Positions 26,728-33,556 of a stretch of DNA of 40,299 nucleotides are shown piece after piece. The stretch covers positions 1 to 40,299 of the forward strand of contig JAKPQA010000154.1 of assembly GCA_029547025.1 (NCBI GenBank), read 5' to 3'. A model generated the notes under the pieces. It was not told the DNA's origin, did not search any database, and saw only the letters and a list, made by a program, of their open reading frames with translations. How positions within the stretch are numbered: the stretch's first letter is position 1; each line of letters opens with the position of its first letter. A program made the translations under genes and the position numbers. This stretch comes from Armatimonadota bacterium (GTDB taxonomy: Bacteria; Armatimonadota; Zipacnadia; UBA1398; JAKPQA01).

Positions 26728-27891
26728 TTGCGCTTCACGCTGGACATCGACTACTCGCCCGAGCAGATGGAGCAGAGCCGCCGCCGCAACGAGGCATGGG
26801 CTCAGCGCGGCTACGCCGACCGCGTGGCCGTGGGGTTCTGCCTGGTGCCGCGGTACTTCACGCCGCTGTTCGGGATCCCGTACTCGGCCATCTTCGAGAG
26901 CGCCGAGGAGCAGTACCGCTGGCAGCTTGAGTTCCTCAAGTACCGCATCGAGCGGGTACCCGAGGACATCATCTGCACCGGGACAACCCTCGGCGTGGGG
27001 CCGTACTTTGACAACGTGCTCGACTCGGGGGCCTTCGGCGCCGAGGTGATCTGGCCGGAGAACGAGACCCTGCACACGCGCCCCACCATCAGCACGGTCG
27101 ACCAGATGCGGGCTTACGAGCCCCCGGAGCCGGGCACGGGTCTCTGGGCGAAGGCCATCGACTGGTGGCGTACGATGCGCGAACTGGCGCAGCAGACGCG
27201 TCTGACGTTCGGCCGCATCGAGGGCCGAGTCGATGTGGGGCCGATCCCGACGAGTGGCTTGAGCCCGCACATGATCGCCGTCGACCTGGTGGGCGTCGAC
27301 TTCTACTGGTGGATCCTCGAGTGCCCGGACGATTGCCATGCCTTCCTCGCCAAGATTACGCGGGCCCTGATCGACGCTCACCGACACCTCGCGCGCATTG
27401 ACGGGTGTACCCGCGGGGCCACTGGATTGGCCGAGGACTCGGCCCAGGTCATGTCGGCCGACCAGTTCCGCGAGTTCTGCGTGCCCTACGACCGGGCGTA
27501 CTTCGAGGCGTTCGGCTGCCCGCCGGGGCAGGGCAGGGGGATGCACATGTGCGGGCAGAGCGCCCACCTGCACGAGGCGCTGGTCGACGATCTGGGTATC
27601 TCGAGCTTCGACCTGTTTGGCTACGTGGTCCCGCCTGAGGTGGCCGCGCGGAACCTGGGCGGCCGCGTGCACCTGTGGGGGAACATCGACCCCATGCTGA
27701 TGCTGAAGGGCACGAAGGCGCAGGTGAAGGCCGCCGCGCTGCACGCGCTGGAGGTGCTGGCGCCGTGCGGGGGATTCCGGCTGGGCGACGGCGCCAATGT
27801 GTGTCCGGGCACGCCGCTGGAGAACCTGGCGGCACTGACCGAGGCGGCGGAGGAGTACGGCGTGCCGCATCCCGGGCGCCCGCTCCAGTAG
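26728..27891 (+). CDS. Uroporphyrinogen decarboxylase-fold protein, methyltransferase-like (MtaA/CmuA type)
   Basis: 387 residues from a TTG at 26728. The C-terminal half is the UroD fold: AEDSAQVMSADQFREFCVPY, MHMCGQSAHLHEALVDDLG, GGRVHLWGNIDPMLML, and a closing GGFRLGDGANVCPGTPLENL. An H-x-C motif at residues 273-275 with a later Cys (~359) matches the zinc site of corrinoid-dependent methyltransferases (MtaA, MtbA, CmuA); UroD enzymes of heme synthesis lack this. The N-terminal region (YFTPLFGIPYSAIFESAEEQ) is longer than in HemE. Likely role: transfer or decarboxylation on an unknown small molecule in the cytoplasm. No corrinoid protein is nearby. It follows the glycosidase-like gene by 19 bp, and such pairs suggest sugar or methoxylated-compound catabolism, which is only an inference. 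Confidence 0.85.
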   Translation: MRFTLDIDYSPEQMEQSRRRNEAWAQRGYADRVAVGFCLVPRYFTPLFGIPYSAIFESAEEQYRWQLEFLKYRIERVPEDIICTGTTLGVGPYFDNVLDSGAFGAEVIWPENETLHTRPTISTVDQMRAYEPPEPGTGLWAKAIDWWRTMRELAQQTRLTFGRIEGRVDVGPIPTSGLSPHMIAVDLVGVDFYWWILECPDDCHAFLAKITRALIDAHRHLARIDGCTRGATGLAEDSAQVMSADQFREFCVPYDRAYFEAFGCPPGQGRGMHMCGQSAHLHEALVDDLGISSFDLFGYVVPPEVAARNLGGRVHLWGNIDPMLMLKGTKAQVKAAALHALEVLAPCGGFRLGDGANVCPGTPLENLAALTEAAEEYGVPHPGRPLQ

Positions 27892-27901
27892 CGAGAAGGG
27901 A

Positions 27902-27920
27902 CCCGGCTCAGCGAGCCGGG
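27902..27920. terminator. Hairpin between convergent genes
   Basis: CCCGGCTC-AGC-GAGCCGGG is a perfect eight-pair stem with a three-base loop, 10 bp after the UroD-family stop and 45 bp before the convergent lipoprotein stop. It lacks a T run on either side but is well placed as a shared terminator. Confidence 0.65.
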
Positions 27921-27965
27921 CCCCGTCTCCGCGCCATGGTGGGCCGCGCCGCCCGGGCCCGACCC

Positions 27966-28283
27966 CTATTCGGTCTTTTTCTCGGTCGCCCCGGCGGAAT
28001 CGGCCGCCGACTCGGTCGCGCCCTCGGCCGGACAGGCCGCTGTGCCGTCGGCGGGATCAGCCGCCTTGCCCGAGGTCTCCGTCCCGACGCCGGAGGCCGG
28101 ACCGGGCCCCTTGGCACCCATCTTGCTCTGCATCATCTGCTTCTGCATCTGCATCATCTTGGCGTTCTGGTCTTCGGGTGCCGGTTTGGGATTGCCCGGT
28201 CCGGAGCCCTTGCAGCCCAGTCCGGTTAGTGCCATCGCGGCCAGCAGGGCCAGGCCGCACAGCATTGCGATCGCGCGCCTCAC
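27966..28283 (-). CDS. Small Met/Lys/Gln-rich lipoprotein
   Basis: About 105 residues from the GTG at 28283, which has GAAGGG 8 bp upstream; a GTG two codons earlier is also possible. The N-terminus is a lipoprotein-like signal (VRRAIAMLCGLALLAAMALT, then GLGC) with the modified Cys near residue 24, though the -3 position is atypical. A Met/Gln/Lys cluster follows (NAKMMQMQKQMMQSKMGAKG), then an Ala/Glu-rich disordered tail. No domain is recognised. It follows the prepilin at 28337-29077 by about 50 bp on the same strand and is probably cotranscribed. A similarly built lipoprotein precedes the second prepilin, which suggests a functional link to the pilin-like proteins. Location: anchored in a membrane, facing the periplasm or surface. 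Confidence 0.7.
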   Translation of the reverse strand: MRRAIAMLCGLALLAAMALTGLGCKGSGPGNPKPAPEDQNAKMMQMQKQMMQSKMGAKGPGPASGVGTETSGKAADPADGTAACPAEGATESAADSAGATEKKTE

Positions 28284-28336
28284 ACTCACACCGCCCTTCA
28301 CAGCATTGCTCGTCAGGAGTGGCCCAGCTGACCCGC

Positions 28337-29077
28337 CTAGGGCCAGAACAGCTCGTTGTACGCGCCCTGCACATAGGGCTGCTGCCATTTGGCCACCATG
28401 GCCTCCGCCTTCATCCACTTGGCGTGGCCGTCGCAGAAGACCAGGTTGTTGCCGCCGTTGTGGCGGGTGTTCTTGTCGAGGCGCTCGCCCGGGTTGTCTC
28501 GGGCGGCGCAGCAGGCGTCGGGCCAGATCGCTCTCATGCAACCGCAGTTGGAGAGGATGGGCGACTCGGTGAATGCCGTCACACTGGCGGGAGCCTGCAT
28601 TTCGGCGATGCGCAGCGGGGTGCCCCCGAAGTTGCAGTCCAGGTTGCGCATGACCCGCTCGGTGCCACCGTAGGATAGCAGGATGCCTGCGAACTCGAGA
28701 GGGAATGTCCAGGAGCCACTCTCGGCCACCCCGCCATTACGGCCGGGGTTGGCCGTCAACTGCATCCCCCGCTTGGCGGAAGGGCACTGCCACACCTGGG
28801 CGTTCTTGATATAGGGGTGGAGCTTGCCTTGGGCGTTTGCGGCGGCATGGTGCGTGTATTCGGGGGCACTGCAGGAGGTGATGAACGGCATGGTCTCGTC
28901 GTAGTCGGTCGTGTACATGATGAGCGCGTTGGCGATCTGCTTGCAGTTGGACAGGCACGATGTCTGCCTGGCCTTCTCCCGAGCCTTCGCGAAGACCGGG
29001 AAGAGGATCGCCGCGAGAATCGCTATGATCGCGATGACGACCAGTAGTTCGATCAGCGTGAACCCGCGTCGTGTCAT
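28337..29077 (-). CDS. Type IV prepilin-like protein, DUF1559 family
   Basis: 246 residues. The ATG at 29077 is chosen because GGAGGG lies 9 bp upstream and because prepilin signals are short: MTRRG followed by [20 protein letters not shown], cleaved between G5 and F6. The N-terminal helix continues as [19 protein letters not shown], the Armatimonadota form. The C-terminal H-X9-DG motif is [14 protein letters not shown]. Eight or more Cys suggest disulfides. DUF1559 proteins are processed by a prepilin peptidase and exported by type II/IV machinery; their precise role is unknown, perhaps a surface or cell-envelope fibre or minor pseudopilin. No pilus assembly genes are in the window. It shares a promoter with the same layout as the LacI gene and is followed by a small lipoprotein gene. 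Confidence 0.93.
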   Translation of the reverse strand: MTRRGFTLIELLVVIAIIAILAAILFPVFAKAREKARQTSCLSNCKQIANALIMYTTDYDETMPFITSCSAPEYTHHAAANAQGKLHPYIKNAQVWQCPSAKRGMQLTANPGRNGGVAESGSWTFPLEFAGILLSYGGTERVMRNLDCNFGGTPLRIAEMQAPASVTAFTESPILSNCGCMRAIWPDACCAARDNPGERLDKNTRHNGGNNLVFCDGHAKWMKAEAMVAKWQQPYVQGAYNELFWP

Positions 29078-29220
29078 CTGCGCTGCACCCTCCACTCCGT
29101 CGTGGTTTCCCGGGCACGCTCAGCGCACCCGCTCGGACACACTTTGGCACGTTAGCCAGCACCCGGCTCACACCCGGAGCCGTCACGATGCGACCTCGGG
29201 AACCACCTCCTCTGGTTGCG

Positions 29221-29249
29221 TACCTAGCACATCCGGTAACCCGAGTCAA
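29221..29249 (-). promoter_or_regulatory. Promoter of the first prepilin gene
   Basis: On the minus strand TTGACT (29249-29244) and TAGGTA (29226-29221) are exactly 17 bp apart. The LacI gene at 32270 has TTGACA-17 bp-TAGGTA, so the same unusual -10 recurs. The promoter lies about 145 bp upstream of the prepilin ATG, in the AT-richest part of this gap. Confidence 0.6.
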
Positions 29250-29460
29250 TTGCTGTTCTTATCGAGCGGACGGACGCGACTCGCCAGCGGACGGGGTGAC
29301 CTGACGAGGCCGAGGCACCGGTCCACGCATGGGCCGAGAAGGACCGGCGGGCATGCGTCCGAAGTGGAGAGTGTTCATCGAACGGCACCCAACCGAGTCG
29401 ACGACCGGGCCAGCGGTTCGAGGCCTGCGTGCCGACGTCTTTCCCGGGGGAGGAACGGCG

Positions 29461-29928
29461 ATGCGTGCCCATGATCGAGTGGTGATCGTCGTGGCGGTGG
29501 CCGGGGCTCTGATCACGTGTTCTTCCTGCAAGAGGCAGCCCGTGGGTGCCCCTCCCGCGGGCAAGTCGCCGCCCCAGGCGAAAGGCTTCTCCATGCCCGA
29601 GATGCCGGCTGCGCCCAAGGTGGCGGACGAGGAGGTCAGGAAGCTAGGCATTCCCGTTTTTGCGGGAGCGGTTGGCATGGGGACGAGGAAGATTGCCGAC
29701 GACACGAACATCAGCCTCCTCGTCGAGAAGGGCATCGCGGAGGTTGACGCCTGGTATGCCAAGGAGCTCAAGGACTGGAAGAGGGTCGAGGATGCGGGCG
29801 AGACCTTCAAAAGTGTGGTGTACACCAGCCCCGATACCCTGAGCATTGTCTCGCTGATGGCCTCGCCCTCTGTGCCGGGCCGAACGTCCATCCGCCTGGT
29901 GCGGCGGGAGCCGCACCAGGCCCAATAG
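29461..29928 (+). CDS. Small exported protein, probable lipoprotein
   Basis: 155 residues from the ATG at 29461, which follows GGGGGAGG; frames from 29329 are probably untranslated. A signal segment MRAHDRVVIVVAVAGALITC is followed by SSCKRQ; lipidation could be at either Cys, and neither lipobox is ideal. After a Pro-rich linker (QPVGAPPAGKSPPQAKGF) comes a compact domain of about 100 residues: VRKLGIPVFAGAVGMGTRKI, ISLLVEKGIAEVDAWYAKEL, ETFKSVVYTSPDTLSIVSLM. The domain pattern could be an alpha/beta fold with a K-D-W motif, but I do not recognise it. It is divergent from the prepilin at 28337 and ends at a strong terminator shared with the second prepilin gene. Confidence 0.8.
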   Translation: MRAHDRVVIVVAVAGALITCSSCKRQPVGAPPAGKSPPQAKGFSMPEMPAAPKVADEEVRKLGIPVFAGAVGMGTRKIADDTNISLLVEKGIAEVDAWYAKELKDWKRVEDAGETFKSVVYTSPDTLSIVSLMASPSVPGRTSIRLVRREPHQAQ

Positions 29929-29932
29929 CAAC

Positions 29933-29968
29933 GAGACCGCCGAGCCCGAGACAGGGCTCGGCGGTCTC
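29933..29968. terminator. Strong bidirectional terminator
   Basis: GAGACCGCCGAGCCC (29933-29947), loop GAGACA, then GGGCTCGGCGGTCTC (29954-29968): a perfect 15-pair stem. It sits 5 bp after the plus-strand lipoprotein stop and 27 bp from the minus-strand prepilin stop, so it can serve both. T runs are lacking on both sides, as is common in this GC-rich genome. Confidence 0.85.
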
Positions 29969-29994
29969 CACATGGTGCGCAGGGATATCAGGGC

Positions 29995-30714
29995 TCAGTT
30001 GGCGGGGTTACCCCAGCGGGCCCAATAGGTCCGTGTATCGGTGCCACTCGGGTAGACGATACGTCCGCAGTTGTCGCCCAGCCAGCGCGAGTTGTGCCAC
30101 TTGGCATGGCCATCGGCGTAGCACACGTTCTCGCCGTTCATATGCCGGTCGTTGGCGTCCGTCCGGGCCGACGCGGTGCAAGCCGCTCCGCAGTACTTGG
30201 AGTAAAGAACGCGAGTCATGCCGCAGGTCAGTCCGAACTGGGAGTCGGCCCACACCACGGTCTGGGCGGGAGCCACGATCTCGGCCACCGAGATCCAGCC
30301 GATCTGATCGTTGTAGCCGTAGTCGACTTCCTGCCCAGCGAACTCAGCCGTGTAGGCCCAACCGCCCTGCCAGGCGTAGCCGTCCCGAGCAGTCAGCTTG
30401 CCTACTCCGGTGCCCGAGGGGCAGTCGAAGATCTGCACGTTCTTGACGTAAGGCATAACCCGGGCCTGGGGCATCATGTTCGCGGGGGGCACATTGGCGC
30501 CGCAGTTGCTGCAGCCCGCGCCGCCGAACCGCTCGTCGTAGTCCTGAACATACATCATGGTGGCGTTGCCGATCTGCTTCAGGTTGCTCAGGCAAGAGGT
30601 CTGCCGGGCCTTCTCTCGGGCCTTGGCGAAGACCGGGAAGAGAATGGCCGCGAGAATCGCGATAATCGCGATGACAACCAGGAGTTCGATCAGCGTGAAC
30701 CCACGCTTCGTCAC
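29995..30714 (-). CDS. Type IV prepilin-like protein, DUF1559 family (second copy)
   Basis: 239 residues from a GTG at 30714, with GGAGGT 8 bp upstream; an ATG at 30738 would add 8 residues and lose this ribosome site. The N-terminus is VTKRG followed by [20 protein letters not shown] and [19 protein letters not shown], almost identical to the first copy over about 45 residues. The C-terminal H-X9-DG motif is [14 protein letters not shown]. The middle of the two proteins has diverged (here [20 protein letters not shown]), so these are old duplicates, not recent copies. It is exported through the prepilin route; function unknown. It ends at the terminator at 29933-29968 and is preceded by a small lipoprotein gene 62 bp upstream. 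Confidence 0.93.
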   Translation of the reverse strand: MTKRGFTLIELLVVIAIIAILAAILFPVFAKAREKARQTSCLSNLKQIGNATMMYVQDYDERFGGAGCSNCGANVPPANMMPQARVMPYVKNVQIFDCPSGTGVGKLTARDGYAWQGGWAYTAEFAGQEVDYGYNDQIGWISVAEIVAPAQTVVWADSQFGLTCGMTRVLYSKYCGAACTASARTDANDRHMNGENVCYADGHAKWHNSRWLGDNCGRIVYPSGTDTRTYWARWGNPAN

Positions 30715-30775
30715 CAGGAACACCTCCAGGAATCGCACTCATGCTGTCTCGGCGAGGCCGAGCCCAGCCACCACG

Positions 30776-31015
30776 TCACTCCGCTGAGGATCCCTTGACA
30801 TCCTTGGGCATGGAATCGGCCGGCATCTTCATGCCCTGGGCCTTCATCGTCTTCCACTTCTCCATCATCTCGTCGCCCGTCTTGGGCGCGTCGGGCGGGG
30901 GCGAACTCTTCTTGCACCCGACCAGGCCAGCAACACAGATCATGAGCACAAAGGCGATGACCAACACGACATGACGTCGCAGCAACGGGACTGCACTTCC
31001 TTCCTGGGCGCCCAC
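30776..31015 (-). CDS. Small Met/Lys-rich lipoprotein upstream of the second prepilin
   Basis: Up to 79 residues from the GTG at 31015; a TTG at 30985 preceded by GGAAGG would give 69 residues, and the sequence does not decide. The signal segment VVLVIAFVLMICVAGLVGCK has a good lipobox (LVGC). The mature part is only about 45 residues, charged and Met-rich (GDEMMEKWKTMKAQGMKMPA). Location: membrane-anchored lipoprotein. It lies directly upstream of the DUF1559 prepilin at 30714 and downstream of a LacI regulator, so all may be one regulated locus. It resembles the 27966-28283 lipoprotein in size and composition, not in alignable sequence. No known domain. Confidence 0.7.
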   Translation of the reverse strand: MGAQEGSAVPLLRRHVVLVIAFVLMICVAGLVGCKKSSPPPDAPKTGDEMMEKWKTMKAQGMKMPADSMPKDVKGSSAE

Positions 31016-31137
31016 GAAGGGCGCGTCTCCATCGGCCCGAGCGGGCCGGCAATGGCGATGGCCGGGCCAAGAACGCCCAATGACTCCTGCACTCCCCCCT
31101 TCTCTTATGCCCAGTTCTCGCGAGGCGCCATGGACAC

Positions 31138-31171
31138 AAAGGCAGGTGAGCTGAGCAGCTCACAGACCTTT
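31138..31171 (-). terminator. Candidate terminator of the LacI-family gene
   Basis: On the minus strand AAAGG-TCT-GTGAGCT-GCTC-AGCTCAC-CTG-CCTTT: an inner seven-pair stem with tetraloop and an outer five-pair stem separated by a 3x3 internal loop. It lies 47 bp beyond the LacI stop codon. The trailing TTT is short, so termination strength is uncertain. Confidence 0.55.
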
Positions 31172-31217
31172 GGCGGTCATCCTCGTCGTCTACTCGCCCC
31201 CGCGCGCCGGGGCAGCC

Positions 31218-32270
31218 TCAGACCCCGGCTGGGGGAGCGGTTGTCCCTCTCACCACCAGCTCGCACGGCAGTGTGTAAGACTTGGCCATCGGCGCACCCA
31301 GACTCATCTGCTCGACCACGAGCGCCGCGGCCAGTGCGGAGAGCTCGGGAATCGGCTGCCGCACGGTGGTGAGCTGCGGGGACAGCATGGTCGCGAAGGG
31401 AGCATCGTCGAAGCCCACCACGGAGATGTCATCCGGGACCTTGTACCCATCGGACTGCAGGGTCCGAATCGCGTGAGCGGCCACCCAGTCGGCGTCGCAG
31501 AAGAGGGCCGTGACCGGGCCATCCTGGTCCTCGGATGCCGTCAGCACCCGGCGAACGGTCTCGACGGCGCTGGTCTCGGTGGTGGACGGGAGAGATACGC
31601 AGCAGCGGTCGGCCAGGGAGAGGCCCTTCTGTGACCAGACGGATCGGAAGCCCCGCTCTCGGTCCGCGCCCCAGCCGTCGGAGGACATGTGCACCACGCC
31701 GACGCGCCGGTGCCCCAGCGACCAGAGGTGCTCGGCCACAAGCCGGCCGCCCAACTCATCGTCGACGCACACCTGGCAGATGCCCGCATCCGAGGGTGCG
31801 GCTCCCAAGAAGACCGAAGGCGCGCCCCAAGAGCGCATGTGCCGCGCCCAGTCCCACAGAGCGATCACGATACCCGCATCGACATCGCCCCGGCGGAGCA
31901 TGTCGGCGGCCGCGTCGGGCCGACGGCTGCCAGGCCCGTGCCCGCTCTCGACCACCATGCGGATCCCGTGGTGGGCAAACCGCTCGCCGAGCTCGAGAAG
32001 AATGGCGTAGGAGAGCGCGGAGACGTTGGGGTGCACGTTCCCGGCGGTGAACACCGCGACCGTGGTCGGTCGAGTCGATCGCGGCCGAAGTCGGGCGTAG
32101 TCGTACCCCAGCTCCTCGGCGGCGGCCAGGACGCGCTGGCGAGTCTCGGGGCTCACCGATGACGATTCCGCGTCGGGCTGCAGAGCAGCCGAGACGGTCG
32201 CCGTCGACACCCGGGCGCGGGCGGCCACGTCTCGCAGTGTGGGTTGGCCTCTTCCGGACAGACGGCCCAC
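31218..32270 (-). CDS. LacI-family transcriptional regulator
   Basis: 350 residues starting at a GTG at 32270. The N-terminal helix-turn-helix is PTLRDVAARARVSTATVSAA (about 10-29) with the following hinge (RVLAAAEELGYDYARLRPR). A periplasmic-binding-protein-like sensor domain follows: VAVFTAGNVHPNVSALSYAI, VDAGIVIALWDWARHM, VDDELGGRLVAEHLWSLGHR, ISVVGFDDAPFATMLSPQLT. Such proteins bind a sugar or related small molecule and repress or activate nearby genes; the ligand is not predictable. A GCTGAAC-N12-GTTCAGC inverted repeat in its own leader suggests autoregulation. It is divergent from accD, with separate promoters, and upstream of the lipoprotein/prepilin cluster. Confidence 0.93.
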   Translation of the reverse strand: MGRLSGRGQPTLRDVAARARVSTATVSAALQPDAESSSVSPETRQRVLAAAEELGYDYARLRPRSTRPTTVAVFTAGNVHPNVSALSYAILLELGERFAHHGIRMVVESGHGPGSRRPDAAADMLRRGDVDAGIVIALWDWARHMRSWGAPSVFLGAAPSDAGICQVCVDDELGGRLVAEHLWSLGHRRVGVVHMSSDGWGADRERGFRSVWSQKGLSLADRCCVSLPSTTETSAVETVRRVLTASEDQDGPVTALFCDADWVAAHAIRTLQSDGYKVPDDISVVGFDDAPFATMLSPQLTTVRQPIPELSALAAALVVEQMSLGAPMAKSYTLPCELVVRGTTAPPAGV

Positions 32271-32277
32271 CTCGTTT

Positions 32278-32303
32278 GCTGAACAATCAGCCGTACGTTC
32301 AGC
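32278..32303. promoter_or_regulatory. Candidate operator in the LacI gene leader
   Basis: GCTGAAC (32278-32284) and GTTCAGC (32297-32303) are perfect seven-base inverted arms separated by 12 bp. The site lies between the -10 box at 32322-32327 and the start codon at 32270, downstream of the likely transcription start, suiting a roadblock operator for autorepression. LacI-family sites are usually about 14-20 bp palindromes with a central CG, so the exact fit is uncertain. Confidence 0.45.
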
Positions 32304-32321
32304 ATAATTCCATTGTCCGTA

Positions 32322-32350
32322 TACCTATCATGTTAGCCGTGCCGTGTCAA
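32322..32350 (-). promoter_or_regulatory. Promoter of the LacI-family gene
   Basis: On the minus strand a perfect TTGACA (32350-32345) and TAGGTA (32327-32322) are 17 bp apart. The same spacing and -10 occur before the prepilin at 29077. The surrounding 32280-32350 is markedly more AT-rich than its neighbours. Confidence 0.65.
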
Positions 32351-32600
32351 TGCTTTTCTCAGTACGCGACTTCAGATTGCCGACGCGCGATGGGGCGGCT
32401 TGGGCCGGTGTGGCGAGTGCGCCACAGGACGCACGGCGGAGGCTTCCGGGCGGTGGGTTTCCAGCACGCTTTGGGCGGCCACCGATGGCTGAGTCGCCGC
32501 GCCACGCTCCGAGCCCCCGCCGAGTACCGGGATGGCCTCTGGGGAAGCCTGTGGCCTTGGGTGCGAGCGAGGGGGATCCTGACTGGCGTATCGCCTTCCT

Positions 32601-32628
32601 TTGCCGTGCCTCACCCTTCGGGTATAAT
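32601..32628 (+). promoter_or_regulatory. Promoter of accD-accA
   Basis: A perfect TATAAT (32623-32628) with TTGCCG (32601-32606; four of six matches) 16 bp upstream, about 70 bp before the accD ATG. This is the only perfect TATAAT noticed in a gene-start region in the window. Confidence 0.7.
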
Positions 32629-32698
32629 CCCGACCAGAGTACTGACTCTGCCGTCGCGTTCTTCGAGGCCGACCGTGGACGGGAAACGGGATGAGTCT

Positions 32699-33556
32699 AT
32701 GGCCGTGGAGCCCGGGCTGCTGCCCCGAAGCGAGTACCGCGAGATCGCCGATCGAATCCCTGATGGCCTCTACACCAAGTGCGATAGCCCCGACTGCGGC
32801 GAGCTGCTCTACCGGAAGGATCTGGAGAAGAGCCTCTGGGTGTGTCCCAAGTGCGGCCGGCACTTCCGGCTGGGTGCCCGGGATCGACTGGCCTTGCTCC
32901 TCGATGAGGGTAGCTTCAGCGAGTTCGGCGCGAACCTGATCAGCTGCAACCCTCTGGGGATGCCGGACTACGACAGCAAGCTGGCCCGCTACCGGAAGGC
33001 CACCGGTGAGAACGAGGCGGTGATCACGGGGCTGGCGGCCATTGGCGGGCACCCGGTGGTGGTGGGCATCACCGATCCAGCGTTCCTGATGGGCAGCATG
33101 GGGTCGGTCGTGGGGGAGAAGATTGCCCGGGCCATGGAGCGCGCCATCGAGCTTCGCCACCCGTGCCTGATGATCTCGGGTTCGGGCGGCGGGGCCCGGA
33201 TGTTCGAGGGGATCCTGTCGCTCATGCAGATGGCCAAGACCTGCGCGGCCGTGGGCCGGATGCAGAAGGCGGGGATCTTCTACATCACGGTCCTCACCGA
33301 CCCGACCATGGCTGGCGTGTACGCCAGTTGGGCCAGCCTGGGCGACGTGGTCATCGCCGAGCCCGGCGCGATGATCGGTTTCGCGGGCCAGCGGGTCTAC
33401 GCCAACACGGGATCGGGCATGGACCCGCGCATCCAGACATCGGAGCACCAGCACGCCTGTGGCCTGCTCGACCTGATCGTGCCCCGGGCGCAGTTGCGGT
33501 CGACGCTGGAGCGTTTGCTGGCCATCGCCTATGCCTCGCCCACCCACCGGAAGTAG
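32699..33556 (+). CDS. accD: Acetyl-CoA carboxylase carboxyltransferase, beta subunit
   Basis: 285 residues from the ATG at 32699; a GTG at 32675 with a nearby GAGG is an alternative, and neither has a strong ribosome site. The N-terminal zinc ribbon is intact but spaced unusually: C28-x4-C33, then C49-x2-C52 in WVCPKCGRHFRLG, whereas E. coli AccD has x2 in both pairs. The carboxyltransferase core follows: ENEAVITGLAAIGGHPVVVG, SGSGGGARMFEG (oxyanion-hole glycines) and TDPTMAGVYASWASLGDV. With AccA it transfers carboxyl from carboxybiotin to acetyl-CoA to make malonyl-CoA, the first step of fatty acid synthesis. The accA GTG follows the stop codon without a gap. The biotin subunits accB/accC are not in the window. 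Confidence 0.95.
   Translation: MAVEPGLLPRSEYREIADRIPDGLYTKCDSPDCGELLYRKDLEKSLWVCPKCGRHFRLGARDRLALLLDEGSFSEFGANLISCNPLGMPDYDSKLARYRKATGENEAVITGLAAIGGHPVVVGITDPAFLMGSMGSVVGEKIARAMERAIELRHPCLMISGSGGGARMFEGILSLMQMAKTCAAVGRMQKAGIFYITVLTDPTMAGVYASWASLGDVVIAEPGAMIGFAGQRVYANTGSGMDPRIQTSEHQHACGLLDLIVPRAQLRSTLERLLAIAYASPTHRK

Noticed and set aside
26728-27891. hemE (uroporphyrinogen decarboxylase of heme synthesis)
   Set aside because: It has an HxC plus later Cys zinc motif and an unusual N-terminus; it sits with a glycosidase, so a methyltransferase-like paralog fits better.
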